In this document: positions 8,243 to 16,578 of the stretch, in pieces
Layout: each line of letters opens with the position of its first letter
Numbering within the stretch: position 1 is the first letter of the stretch
Origin: CAIYRG01 sp963747255
GTDB lineage: Bacteria; Pseudomonadota; Alphaproteobacteria; Micropepsales; Micropepsaceae
Assembly: GCA_963747255.1 (NCBI GenBank)
Contig: CAVVEG010000005.1
Location: 248,001 to 312,000, forward strand
Direction of reading: 5' to 3'
DNA length: 64,000 bases
Made by a program: the position numbers and the translations under genes
Notes under the pieces: model-generated
Seen by the model: only the letters and a program-made list of their open reading frames with translations
The model's database searches: none
Told to the model about the DNA's origin: nothing

Positions 8243-8449
8243 CTATGGATTGAGATTGTGCTGCTCCGTTCGAAAATCGTCGGATTCCGGTCTCGCGCCG
8301 GTCGCTGTGCTGCGATGCGCAGGGACCAGCAATAGCCATTTCGCGGCGAGGCAGAGCCACGCATTTCTTAGCTCAGGGCTATTGGTGCGCTCAGCCATCT
8401 GCCGGCAATCGGCAGCCTTGCTGCGATATTCTTCATAAGTCGGTTTCAC
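8243..8449 (-). CDS. Helical micro-protein of the YRxxA family, second copy
   Basis: A 68-residue protein read from a GTG at 8449 (VKPTYEEYRSKAADCRQMAE). The Tyr-Arg-x-x-Ala-x-x-Cys-Arg-x-Met-Ala start and the WLCLAAKWLLL block match the same short helical family as the neighbour at 8076. The start is uncertain: there is no clear Shine-Dalgarno, and a TTG at 8476 is also in frame. The C-terminal 25 residues are charged and look unstructured. It reads toward the smaller copy with 11 bases between them, so the pair is probably one transcript. Confidence 0.6.
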   Translation of the reverse strand: MKPTYEEYRSKAADCRQMAERTNSPELRNAWLCLAAKWLLLVPAHRSTATGARPESDDFRTEQHNLNP

Positions 8450-8648
8450 GGTTACACCACGGACTTGAGCGTGCAATTTTACGCTGAAGAAAACCCTGAG
8501 TTCCGCAGAAGGGCCAGCGGACGCGAATTTTTTGCGCCGGTTGGCTGGTTGGGAAGCCTGCGCGCTCTCTCAGTGGGCTTGATCTGGATCAGAGCTCTGC
8601 AAGCCAGCCCGCGCCATGTTGCTTCGGAAAAATGAGGAGCACGAGTTC

Positions 8649-8792
8649 ATGAGCATCAACACCGGTACTCGAACTATTCGCCCGGCAATTCCGGAGCCCT
8701 GGAGGGTACGCGATACCCTGGTTTTCTGCGCCACGGGGCTGGTTCTGTTCTCGGCACTGTTCGCGTTCATATTCTCGCTGGGAAACATGTAG
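8649..8792 (+). CDS. 47-residue single-span membrane protein, copy 1 of a tandem pair
   Basis: Begins MSINTGTRTIRPAIPEPWRV, followed by one hydrophobic helix and the ending FAFIFSLGNM. The ATG has GAGGAGC upstream. It is the same length as the protein at 8965 and shares PAIPEP, the Arg-Asp before the helix, Gly-Leu-Val, and the FAF-FSL-NM end. It would sit in the inner membrane with a short cytoplasmic or periplasmic N-terminus. I do not recognise a family. Conservation of length, Shine-Dalgarno and motifs between the two copies supports real translation. Confidence 0.7.
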   Translation: MSINTGTRTIRPAIPEPWRVRDTLVFCATGLVLFSALFAFIFSLGNM

Positions 8793-8964
8793 GGCTCGCG
8801 AGTTCTCGCCCCTCCGTGATGGACCGGCCGCCCGGCGGCCCATCGGGCCGGGAAAAAATACCTCAATCAGAATGGGTTACAGCGATTTTGCGTTCGAAAA
8901 ACACGCAGGATCGTCTAGATTTGGTCCCGACGATCACTTGCAGATTTCATCAGGAGGACCACCC

Positions 8965-9108
8965 ATGAGCCGAGCCACCAACATTCGACCCGGTTTGCCC
9001 GCCATTCCGGAGCCTTTCACGCTACGCGACGCTCTGGTGATCATCGTCCCCGGGCTGGTCATTTTCACGGCGATCTTCGCATTCATGTTCTCGCTTTCGA
9101 ACATGTAA
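8965..9108 (+). CDS. 47-residue single-span membrane protein, copy 2 of a tandem pair
   Basis: Begins MSRATNIRPGLPAIPEPFTL with a strong CAGGAGGACC before the ATG. One membrane helix, rich in Ile, Val and Phe, ends FAFMFSLSNM. It is a clear paralogue of the protein at 8649, 172 bases upstream, with shared residues concentrated in the PAIPEP motif, the pre-helix Arg-Asp and the C-terminal helix end. No Cys and no His, so it is neither a haem nor a pigment binder of the light-harvesting type. Function is unknown; a role as a small regulatory or assembly subunit is only a guess. Confidence 0.75.
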   Translation: MSRATNIRPGLPAIPEPFTLRDALVIIVPGLVIFTAIFAFMFSLSNM

Positions 9109-9190
9109 GGCGCATTGGAGCTCAGGCTTGAACGGGACAGCGAGGCACCATGTGCCCCGCTGCGCAATTTTGTTCCCGGGCCCGGTTCGA

Positions 9191-10075
9191 TCAGGCCAGC
9201 GATGTCTTATAGAGCGCGAACAGCTTCTTCCACGCCCGTTCGGCATCGGACATGTGATAGATCGGCATCGGCACAACCGGCATGTCAGGCACGGTCCAAC
9301 CGTGCAGCCGCTCTTTGTAGACCTCGATCTCTGCCGGGTTTCCGGCTGAAGCGAAGGCCGCTTTCAGCTTGTCCTTCGCATCGGGCTGCCGCATGTCATC
9401 GTTTGAGGCGATGCCGAAATAGAATTTTGCCCTGATCTTTGGCGCCAGCAGATGGGGGCTGGTCGGCGCATCGGTCACGAGACCGCCGCCGTGGAAGGAG
9501 CCGCCGGCGCCGATCCGGTTTGGCACGGCCGCAGCAGTGCGCATCGTGAGCGGCCCACCCATGCAATAGCCCTGGGTTCCGATCTTTTTCGCTTTATCGA
9601 CCTGCGGCTGTGAGTCGAGGAATGCAACAAAAGCGACCGCGTCCTTTTCCGCCGCGCCGGGCGCGCCGATGGTGGACATCAGCGGTGTGAGCCTTGCCAT
9701 ATCGGCCGGATTGCCGAAATTGAAGTGCAATGTGTCCTGAACCACAGGAGTCTGGTTGGTCACCCGATAAAAGGGGTTCGGAACCAGAACGGAATAACCT
9801 TGCGCGGCCACGCGGCGACCGAAATCGCGCATTACCGGCCGAAGACCGAACGCGTCCGGCCACACGATCACGCCAGGATGTGCGCCCGTTGCGGGGTGAA
9901 TGAATGCCGCCTGGCACATGCCGTCCGGCGTCTTGATCGTAACGTCGGTCTCGATAATCCCGGCGGGCTGGGCCGCCGCAGAGGTTGCGGCCACGGCGGA
10001 AACGGCGCCAGCGGCAATGGTGGCGGCAAAATCACGGCGCGTCAGAGCGCCTTGTTTAGTCTCGTCGGTTTTCAT
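9191..10075 (-). CDS. Tat-exported dienelactone hydrolase family protein
   Basis: A 294-residue alpha/beta hydrolase. The N-terminus carries a twin-arginine signal (LTRRDFAATIAAGAVSAVAA), so the protein is exported folded. The mature part shows the DLH pattern: GVIVWPDAFGLRPVMRDFGRR, the Cys nucleophile in GYCMGG, an acid in ASNDDMRQPDAK and a His in ERLHGWTVPDMP. DLH enzymes open lactone rings in chloroaromatic degradation, but exported members often have unknown substrates. It is read toward the micro-protein pair and is separated from the ATPase gene by 105 bases. The twin-Arg and Cys motifs make the assignment firm. Confidence 0.9.
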   Translation of the reverse strand: MKTDETKQGALTRRDFAATIAAGAVSAVAATSAAAQPAGIIETDVTIKTPDGMCQAAFIHPATGAHPGVIVWPDAFGLRPVMRDFGRRVAAQGYSVLVPNPFYRVTNQTPVVQDTLHFNFGNPADMARLTPLMSTIGAPGAAEKDAVAFVAFLDSQPQVDKAKKIGTQGYCMGGPLTMRTAAAVPNRIGAGGSFHGGGLVTDAPTSPHLLAPKIRAKFYFGIASNDDMRQPDAKDKLKAAFASAGNPAEIEVYKERLHGWTVPDMPVVPMPIYHMSDAERAWKKLFALYKTSLA

Positions 10076-10180
10076 TTATGCGGTCTCCGGTTCAGGTGGG
10101 CGATCCAATTTACCCCGCCGAAACGCAGGAGGCCACCCAATGCCGAGGGAGAATCTCAAGCCAACATATTGGGCGTGTTG

Positions 10181-11866
10181 TCAGCGCTTGAAATTGGAAA
10201 CGATCGACTTTCCGCGGATGATCAATTCGGCGGGGCTTCGTACGAGCGTTTTCCGTATGAAGGGATGGGTGTTCTCCGATTCTACCCCCGCGCGGTCGCG
10301 CATCTGGCGTCGCCAGCGGCGTACGCCTTCGTCGACGAGGTCGGCGTCCGCCACATCCGCCTGCCAAACCCGGGAGAATTGTGCGCTTCCGCTGTGCGGC
10401 TGCTGGTTTTCCGGCAGGCTCTCGAAGCGAATGCGCATCGGAATTGTCACGCCTTCACCGACCACGATGGCTTCCTGCCGCCGCAGACTCGGCAGTGCCG
10501 CAAGCATACCGTGCGAGCTGTCCGGCAGGGCACTCGCGACAAACTGCTGGTCCAGTTCGTTGCTGAGACGAAGGGCAATCAGCGTGCCACATTGGGTCAG
10601 CACGGTGGGCGCGAGTTCGGAAGGACGTTGGGTGATCAATCCCAGCGAAATTCCGTATTTGCGTCCTTCTTTCGATATCCGCCCGATGGCGCGGGTGGAG
10701 GCCGCGAAGCCCAGAGTTTGATCGGCGGGGACATAACGATGGGCCTCTTCGCAGATCATCAGGATGGGGGGCAGTTTGCTTTTGTCGGCCCACACCGCGA
10801 AATCGAAGATGATGCGGAAGAGCAGTGACACGACAACGTCGACGATTTCGGAGGGCAAGCCGGACAGATCAATGATGCTGAGGGGTTTCCCGGCTACCGG
10901 AATGCGCAACAATGCTCCCACAACGGAGGCAAGATCGTCACGGGCTGCTCCCGAGAACATGAACCGGAAGCGCCTGTCCGAATGCAGGGACTCGAGTTGC
11001 GATTTGAGCCGCAGATAGGGAGCCGACGTATCGGCCTTGTTCAGCTTCCCCATTGTTTCGTCGATGATCTGAATGAGATCGCCGGGGCGGAACGGAACCG
11101 GCGTATCGACGGTGATCCAGGCATTCTCCAGCCCGTCGCCGGCAAATTTGCGCCGCGCCTGTGTAACCGCGTCTTTCACGATAGAAGCCTGGGCCTGCTG
11201 CTCTTCGGGCGAGCCGCCGCGCACAAGCACCGCAATCAGCTCTTCGAAATTGAGCAGCCAGCACGGAAGTTGAAGATTGTCGACGTTAAACACCTCGGCG
11301 GAGTTGCCGAAAGCGGCGGCGTATTCATCATGTGGGTCCAGAAGGAGAATATGCGCGAAAGGGTGGCCATTCAGAATGGCGCGCAGCAGGAGCGTTACGG
11401 TGCATGACTTGCCGGAGCCGGTTGAGCCCACAATGGCAAAATGCTTGGCGAGCAGATCGTCCGTAATCAGAAAGGCAGGACGCGATTCGTCCTGATACAC
11501 CGTGCCGATGCGCGCGTGGAAGCTTTCCGGTTTTCCGTAAATCAGATCCGAATCCCGCTCGGTCGTCGCGGCGACCGGTGAGCCCAAACGGGGGTGCACG
11601 GAGACGCCCCGGCCGAACCGGAGTTCACCGCCGGGTTCGCCCGTGAGTTCACCCAGCAAATCGACGGTCAGAATGTTGCGGACCCCGTCTGCCTCGGCCC
11701 GGATGGCGCTCACCAGCCCGACGGCCCAACCGGCGCGTGTACCCGCTTTCACCATCACGCCGATGCTCACGCTTTCGGCTCGTCCGGCGACGGGGCGCTC
11801 GCAGTCCAGCGCGACACTCATTTCGGCGCCGGACACCCCGGTGACGTAGCCGATCACGTCCGTCAT
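10181..11866 (-). CDS. HerA/DUF87-type ATP-binding protein
   Basis: A 561-residue cytoplasmic P-loop ATPase of the HerA-FtsK superfamily. An N-terminal beta-barrel (HAS-barrel-like) region of about 130 residues precedes Walker A (VGSTGSGKSCT), Walker B with Glu (ILMICEEAHRY), and the sensor region with ISLGLITQRPSEL and an arginine-finger stretch. HerA relatives are hexameric DNA translocases. No NurA nuclease gene is nearby in this window, so this is likely one of the stand-alone bacterial members. The start ATG at 11866 has GAGGAAAA upstream. It stands alone on its strand. Confidence 0.85.
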   Translation of the reverse strand: MTDVIGYVTGVSGAEMSVALDCERPVAGRAESVSIGVMVKAGTRAGWAVGLVSAIRAEADGVRNILTVDLLGELTGEPGGELRFGRGVSVHPRLGSPVAATTERDSDLIYGKPESFHARIGTVYQDESRPAFLITDDLLAKHFAIVGSTGSGKSCTVTLLLRAILNGHPFAHILLLDPHDEYAAAFGNSAEVFNVDNLQLPCWLLNFEELIAVLVRGGSPEEQQAQASIVKDAVTQARRKFAGDGLENAWITVDTPVPFRPGDLIQIIDETMGKLNKADTSAPYLRLKSQLESLHSDRRFRFMFSGAARDDLASVVGALLRIPVAGKPLSIIDLSGLPSEIVDVVVSLLFRIIFDFAVWADKSKLPPILMICEEAHRYVPADQTLGFAASTRAIGRISKEGRKYGISLGLITQRPSELAPTVLTQCGTLIALRLSNELDQQFVASALPDSSHGMLAALPSLRRQEAIVVGEGVTIPMRIRFESLPENQQPHSGSAQFSRVWQADVADADLVDEGVRRWRRQMRDRAGVESENTHPFIRKTLVRSPAELIIRGKSIVSNFKR

Positions 11867-12197
11867 GCCAATTTTCCTCGAAGGGGAAACAATTCGCGCC
11901 AGCATTGGACACAATTGGTTTGGATTTCGTTACGGGTACGGAATATTTCGCGGAAACCGCCGATTTGTGGGGAACGGGGTGCGGAAAACGCCATCGGCCC
12001 ATTGACGGATTCCGGAAAGGGGCCGCGGTCGGCCACGCGATTTCCGCTTGAGAGTCGAAAAAAACGGCCGATTCTCGCCCGCGGCAGTCCAGCTGAAGTC
12101 TCCGGAGACAGCGATTGCAGGACCGCGGAGTATTCTGCGCTTTCCGAGGCTTTTTGCTTCGTATAGGAGCTAGGCAGACAAAGCGTGGGAGGCGCAA
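11867..12197. other. Intergenic region between divergent HerA-like and DUF6165 genes
   Basis: About 330 bases holding the divergent promoters. I see no coding sequence that I can support. A TAG at 12171 closes the DUF6165 frame upstream, and GGGAGG at 12187-12192 is that gene's ribosome binding site. Confidence 0.5.
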
Positions 12198-12629
12198 CTG
12201 AACGCTGGAAATTCCCCGGAGACCGATGCCGCGCAAGCCGCAGGCTCACTGCTTGTACCGGCCTCGGTCGGCGAGTTGATCGACAAGATCACCATTCTCG
12301 AAATCAAGTCTGAGCGGATCGCCGATCCGGCGAAACTGCGCAATGTGCGTTCCGAACTGCGGCTGCTGGTCGAAGTGCGCGATTCCCATGTCGCGGCCGG
12401 CGAGGCGATTGCGGAACTGAGCAGCCGGCTGAAACAGGTGAATGAGCAGCTCTGGGATATTGAGGATGAGATTCGGGAATGCGAACGTCGGCTTGATTTC
12501 GGTGCGCGATTTATCGAGCTAGCCCGCTCGGTTTATCAGAGCAATGACCGGCGCTCGCGCCTGAAGCGGGAAATCAATGAAGCGACCGGCTCGCCGCTGA
12601 TCGAGGAGAAGTCATACGCGCCATACTGA
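12198..12629 (+). CDS. DUF6165 family protein with probable CTG start
   Basis: A 143-residue helical protein. The conserved core is LLVPASVGELIDKITILEIKSERI, followed by a long coiled-coil-like helix and a C-terminal ARSVYQSNDRRSRLKREIN. The frame is closed by TAG at 12171, and no ATG or GTG lies between that stop and the conserved core. The best start is a CTG at 12198, five bases after GGGAGG. A TTG at 12276 would cut off the conserved N-terminal motif. The function of the family is unknown; relatives often sit near glycan or tetratricopeptide genes, which is not the case here. Confidence 0.75.
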   Translation: MNAGNSPETDAAQAAGSLLVPASVGELIDKITILEIKSERIADPAKLRNVRSELRLLVEVRDSHVAAGEAIAELSSRLKQVNEQLWDIEDEIRECERRLDFGARFIELARSVYQSNDRRSRLKREINEATGSPLIEEKSYAPY

Positions 12630-12727
12630 TGGCGGTGTCCGCGTCGCGTCGTTAACCAATCATCAATCTATTGCTTGAGGTTCTCCGCCTTCGTGATTTG
12701 ATTCAAATTGTCTCAAAGGGGGGCGAG

Positions 12728-13105
12728 ATGGCCAGCGCTGAGCATGCTCTGCAATACCGTTATCGAGCCGAGGACATCCGGATCATGGCACAGGGGTCGA
12801 AGAGCCTGGCCACGCGCGAAAAGCTTTTGAAGCTTGCCGCTGAAACCGATTCGGTTGCCCGGAATATTGCGCGTGGCCCATCCGGTGTCGTCATTCGCGA
12901 TCGACAGACGCTGGAGAGCAAGAAGAATCACCCGTTGCAGCACTACAAGCAAAAGCGAACAGGCACTTTTGGCGCGCCGCGTGATTTGCGGAGCCACGAC
13001 CCGTTCGGAAACAGAGAGGCGCCTGGCCCGGCCACTCTCCGCAGAGGCTGGCTCGCGGCAATCCTCGCATCGGCGCGCGCCTGCCTTCGGGCACTTGGTC
13101 TGTAG
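12728..13105 (+). CDS. YRxxA-family protein with extended basic C-terminus
   Basis: A 125-residue protein starting at the ATG at 12728 after AAGGGGGGCGAG. Residues 1-50 (MASAEHALQYRYRAEDIRIM and a following TREKLLKLAAE) are the same short helical motif seen in the proteins at 8076 and 8243. The remaining 75 residues are basic, rich in Arg, Ala and Pro, end in a hydrophobic WLAAILASARACLRALGL, and do not look like a folded extension. Function is unknown. A bidirectional terminator follows directly. Confidence 0.7.
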   Translation: MASAEHALQYRYRAEDIRIMAQGSKSLATREKLLKLAAETDSVARNIARGPSGVVIRDRQTLESKKNHPLQHYKQKRTGTFGAPRDLRSHDPFGNREAPGPATLRRGWLAAILASARACLRALGL

Positions 13106-13123
13106 GGAACATTTCGCAACAAG

Positions 13124-13158
13124 AAAAAGACGCAGCCGCAAAGCAGCCGCGTCTTTTT
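13124..13158. terminator. Bidirectional rho-independent terminator
   Basis: AAAAAGACGC (13124-13133) pairs perfectly with GCGTCTTTTT (13149-13158). The A and T runs make it usable by both converging genes, ending at 13105 (+) and 13177 (-). Confidence 0.9.
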
Positions 13159-13176
13159 ACGGGTTGTAATCGAAGG

Positions 13177-13518
13177 TTAACCGCGACCGTGTCCGCGGTC
13201 GCCGCGATCGCCGCCGCGGCCGAACTGACGCCCGTGATCCCGGTTGTCATTGTGGAACGCACCACGATCGCGGTCGCGATCGCCGAATGTGAGATTGACC
13301 TGCGGCGCGACATACGGCGCCTGATATGCCGTGCAGTACGGGTATGAATAGATATAATTTCCGTACGCGTCATAACAGGCATACGCAACCGGTGGCGCAA
13401 CCACAGGTGCGCCAATTCCAACGTTGAAGTGCACAGCCGCTGCGGCTGGAGCTGTTGCCGCGGCCGCCAGACCGCATGCCAAAACTGCACCGGTTGCCAA
13501 TTTCGCTATCGTTTTCAT
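13177..13518 (-). CDS. Secreted protein with Asp/Arg/Gly-rich tail
   Basis: A 113-residue protein. The signal peptide MKTIAKLATGAVLACGLAAA is followed by an Ala-rich cleavage region. A short middle domain is rich in Tyr, Pro and Val (CYDAYGNYIYSYPYC, with two Cys that could form a disulfide). The C-terminal third is a low-complexity run of Asp, Arg, Gly and His (GDRDRDRGAF and similar). The ATG at 13518 has AGGAG upstream. Similar small secreted proteins are common in alphaproteobacteria and have no known function. Confidence 0.7.
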   Translation of the reverse strand: MKTIAKLATGAVLACGLAAAATAPAAAAVHFNVGIGAPVVAPPVAYACYDAYGNYIYSYPYCTAYQAPYVAPQVNLTFGDRDRDRGAFHNDNRDHGRQFGRGGDRGDRGHGRG

Positions 13519-13804
13519 GACGGCACTCCTTCTCATACGAGCTTCGCTTTTTACGTCATGATGTAAACGCTGAGATGCTTTACCGGAGATGTACGGCACA
13601 TTCATGAGCCATTCAGGCTGCCGGAAGCGCCCGGAAATGCTGATGTTTTCCTGCCTGCAGGGGTCGAAATATATTTTCGTTGTTCGGTGTCAGGCAGGAG
13701 CGGCGCGAAGCCGATGAGAGTTTTGCTGTCGCACGCCGAGCATAACCTCGCGGAATTCGGATATCGGTCGAACCGGAACCTGTTGGCGGTCCATGGCGCA
13801 GACG

Positions 13805-14269
13805 TCAGAAGCGACGCCGTTGCGCATCGATCCGTTCGATCAACTCGGTAATTATCGGGCTTTTCGAGAATGGCAAAAATCGCACCGGCGCGCAAAATGA
13901 CAACTCGTTCCCGAAGATGCTCTGGTGACGTAGCGAAAGCGTTACACGGGGAGGGTTCATCACAATCGCGTAACTGACGTTTTTGATTTCCGATAATGCA
14001 ATGCGGTCTTCCTGTTTTCCATTTCGTACGATGAGTGCATCATCAGCATCCCAGACCTCATCCATGAGATCGAATACCAGCTTCCTCATCAGGAAATAGG
14101 CAAACACGACCATTACAACCGGCACAATAAAAAATGGTGCTGGTGGAAACCGGCCAAATCGCAGACCTGCGACTACACCTGATGCCAAGACCAAAAAGAG
14201 AATTCCAAAGAACATCCCAGGCAGGATGCGCTTGTAATAGAGCGTCATTCCCGAAGATATGCGATGCAT
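13805..14269 (-). CDS. Two-helix membrane protein with a PH-like soluble domain
   Basis: A 154-residue protein with two membrane helices at about residues 15-36 and 43-62, joined by a short loop, then a soluble domain starting DLMDEVWDADDALIVRNG and continuing IALSEIKNVSYAIVMNPPRV. This arrangement resembles bacterial PH-like-domain membrane proteins. The role is unknown. Start options at 14269 and 14248 are both in frame; the first is given. It lies at the edge of the accessory island and looks like ordinary chromosomal sequence. Confidence 0.65.
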   Translation of the reverse strand: MHRISSGMTLYYKRILPGMFFGILFLVLASGVVAGLRFGRFPPAPFFIVPVVMVVFAYFLMRKLVFDLMDEVWDADDALIVRNGKQEDRIALSEIKNVSYAIVMNPPRVTLSLRHQSIFGNELSFCAPVRFLPFSKSPIITELIERIDAQRRRF

Positions 14270-14435
14270 CGTATTTGGCGGACTGTTTGCGGATATCGAA
14301 CCGACAGTATAGCGCGTTCCGGCGCGGCGGAAGAAATCGAAGATGCTATTGGTCTATGCCCGGGCGCTCAAAGGAAGGGAACGTCGTATCTCTGGCGACC
14401 AGACCGGGTTTCGCGCCGGCGCGCCGCCTGCACCG

Positions 14436-15128
14436 TCAGAACGTGATCATCGCGCAGGTCACGTAGTTCCGCCCGGCAAACTTCTTCCCGGCTTCCAGTA
14501 CGCTGCTGAAGGTCTGACCCCAGCTGTAGACCTTGCCGTTCTTCTGATACAGGTAGTGGCGCAGTCCGTCATACAGCACCATGGTCTTGTCGCTCGGATC
14601 CTTCACTCCGACGATGCCGTCCGAGGCGCTGCTGGTGGCGGAGAGCTTGCTGTCGATTTTCCACATGCGCTTCAGATAATCGACCACCGCGTGCGGCGGC
14701 ATGGCGATGGAGAACTTCCCGTCGCTCATGATCGGGGTATTGATGTCGCCCGAGGCCGGCGTCGCGTATTTCTCCCAGTTTTGCTTGATGTACTTCAAAT
14801 AGCCCTCGACGGAAAAATCCTTGTACGCTCCATTGCCAAACGTCCGCGTGAACTTTTCGATCGAGTCGATCAGCTTCGCCTCGTTCTGCTGTATCAGCGA
14901 TTCCAGATAGTCCTGAATTTCGTAAATCACCGACCATGCCTGCGGCGCGGCGATCAGGAAGCGCCGGGATGCCGGATTCAGATGGTACATCGCGTACAGA
15001 CTGCTGGTGAACCCGCATACGCCCCAGCCGGCGTTGGTTTCTCCGATACTTTTCATATCGGATTCAGAATAGGACACCTCACCCTCCTCAGCGTTCGTTA
15101 TGGCCGTTTCAGCAAAGACTTTCTCCAC
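14436..15128 (-). CDS. Unknown protein, possible papain-like cysteine peptidase fold
   Basis: A 230-residue protein without signal peptide or membrane helix. Near the N-terminus it reads ETNAGWGVCGFTSSLYAMY, a Cys at the start of a helix preceded by Trp-Gly, as in papain-like enzymes. A His follows in the middle (AMPPHAVVDYLKRMW), and a Trp-Gly-Gln motif near the end (NGKVYSWGQTFSS). This Cys, His order is what a papain-like fold would need, but I cannot assign a family. The gene stands alone in the island, without a visible secretion or immunity partner. It could be an effector-like or stress-related enzyme. Confidence 0.6.
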   Translation of the reverse strand: MEKVFAETAITNAEEGEVSYSESDMKSIGETNAGWGVCGFTSSLYAMYHLNPASRRFLIAAPQAWSVIYEIQDYLESLIQQNEAKLIDSIEKFTRTFGNGAYKDFSVEGYLKYIKQNWEKYATPASGDINTPIMSDGKFSIAMPPHAVVDYLKRMWKIDSKLSATSSASDGIVGVKDPSDKTMVLYDGLRHYLYQKNGKVYSWGQTFSSVLEAGKKFAGRNYVTCAMITF

Positions 15129-15256
15129 GACAATGTCGAGGCCGCGATGTTCGACGCGATGCGGTACGCGCGGCGGACTGATCCAGATGCCATCATATTC
15201 CAGGCCTCGAAACGCCGTACCTGCCGTTTCCGGTGGGCATGGCGTACGCCTCTAGG

Positions 15257-15857
15257 CTATGCAGGGAAAAGTCGCTCCCCCATCTCCTCGCATGTGCCAT
15301 CGATTCCAGGGAACATCGCTCCCGCCGTAATGCCCATAACGCTCAAATCCAACATTGCCCTTGGGGCGTTCTGATACGGGTAAATCGATTATCTGCAAGT
15401 ATTGCTTTGCGTTCTTAGCTTCGCTCAGATTGATGAATGTCTCGATATCATCAATATTCGTCACCGATGATAATGCCTGCTGTGGAACCATGCGGTCGTT
15501 ATCAATAGCCACGAAATCGAGGATTGAAAAATGAGAGATGTGGCTTCGGAGCGTCGACAATTGTTGGAAATCGTTTTGCCAAGCCTCCCGATCAAAAATA
15601 AAAATCCGAACCTTTTCGCTGGGCTTTGCGCTTGCAGCAGTGGCGGCGGGAACCTGCCGATAGGCGAAGAACGTGGCAATAAAAGGCGAATACGTCCAGT
15701 CGAGTAGAGGAGTGGGATAACCGTGGTGTTGCACTAAATGATGAAACGCTCCGTTCTCGTCTGGTTTTGCTAGGTCATATACCTGGTGGGTCCGCGCGCT
15801 CAGGACGCGGTGAAGCGCAGGAATATCTTCACCACCAAATCGAACGAGGTCAGCACG
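15257..15857 (-). pseudogene. FRG-domain protein remnant, 5'-truncated and frameshifted
   Basis: Reading leftward, the frame begins abruptly at RADLVRFGGEDIPALH and continues NGAFHHLVQHHGYPTPLLDW, the core signature of FRG-domain proteins found in defence-rich islands. The N-terminal part of the domain, including the Phe-Arg-Gly motif, is absent. Near 15358-15360 the sequence leaves the family pattern; skipping one G of GGG restores LSVMGITAGAMFPGIDGTCE, the usual C-terminal block, ending at TAG 15257. It therefore has at least two defects: a missing 5' end and a single-base insertion. The upstream end is joined to a remnant of an unrelated small gene. Confidence 0.8.
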
Positions 15858-16038
15858 CCCCTTGCGGTGAACTTGGTCGGGATTTCCGCAGGCTCAACGT
15901 CGTAAAGCCGCAGCACAGCATCGATGTGGACCAGATCGGCTTGGAGCTTATCGGCTTCGCGGCGCAGACAATGCGCCCGGCAATTCGTGACCGCTGTTCC
16001 TTCAGCCCTGAAATGACAAAAGTGTTTCCGTCGCTCAT
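15858..16038 (-). pseudogene. Remnant of a small coiled-coil protein gene fused to the FRG remnant
   Basis: Starts MSDGNTFVISGLKEQRSRIA at 16038, a start I know from short coiled-coil proteins of alphaproteobacterial mobile regions. After about 23 residues the expected sequence continues in a different frame (LRREADKLQADLVHIDAVLR, then LYDVEPAEIPTKF), so one base is lost near 15962-15975. About 55 codons in, near 15857, it runs directly into the FRG coding sequence in yet another frame. The gene is broken and the junction looks like a deletion or recombination scar. Confidence 0.65.
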
Positions 16039-16143
16039 GCTCTTTTGATTCTCAGTGTGCTAATGATTCGCTTATGCGGATCGGTCGGCGGAACGTCGCT
16101 CTCAAGGAACTGCGCGATGCAGAGCGCGCGTTTCTCGGCGCAC

Positions 16144-16431
16144 TTAAGGTTGCTGATCCTTCGGTTCTTTCAGACGATCTCGGATGCGATCCAGAATTCC
16201 CGCCAGTGCGTCCGAAACGCCTTGGCTTACGTGATCTGCCGTCGCCGGGTCCGCTCCGGGAATGCCCATCGTGCGGGCTCCCCGCAGCAAGTTCTCGGCA
16301 AAACGCTGAAATCGAACGTAAGGGCGGTCGCGGCGCGAAAACTCGAAATGGTAAAGCTGCTCGACCAAAAAAGAGAGCGCGAGCTGTTCGTGCCTGATGT
16401 ATTCGACTTCCTCTTCGATCTGGCTTGCCAA
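16144..16431 (-). CDS. Small helical protein of the island, unknown function
   Basis: A 95-residue protein beginning MASQIEEEVEYIRHEQLALS. It is predicted to be mostly helical and acidic at the start, with a central FSRRDRPYVRFQRFAENLL and a C-terminal DALAGILDRIRDRLK. No signal, membrane segment or metal motif is seen. I do not recognise the family. It sits between the FRG remnant and the AlpA-like regulator on the same strand, which suggests that it belongs to the same acquired segment. Confidence 0.5.
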   Translation of the reverse strand: MASQIEEEVEYIRHEQLALSFLVEQLYHFEFSRRDRPYVRFQRFAENLLRGARTMGIPGADPATADHVSQGVSDALAGILDRIRDRLKEPKDQQP

Positions 16432-16578
16432 ATTCGCCTCCTGAGCGGGTCTCAGGAAACAGGATAGGCGACAACGGCGGTGGTATTTCGGCTTGGCGCG
16501 GAATCATCCCGCAAATTTAGGCGCGGGCGGCTCGATTTTCTTCCGGCGTTTGCGCCATAATACCGCAAAATCATTCCG

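Noticed and set aside
8649..9108. The 47-residue pair as light-harvesting or cytochrome-oxidase small subunits
   Set aside because: There is no His or other pigment or haem ligand in the helix, and no photosynthesis or oxidase gene nearby.
13177..13290. Repeat array (GATCGC/CGGTCG-rich stretch) as a CRISPR-like or microsatellite feature
   Set aside because: It codes for the Asp-Arg-Gly tail of a secreted protein; the repeats are irregular and have no spacers.
14390..14404. TGGCGACC shared with the 3' end of tRNA-Arg, as a possible left attachment repeat of the island
   Set aside because: Only eight bases match, which is expected by chance. Recorded as a boundary hint but not annotated as an att site.
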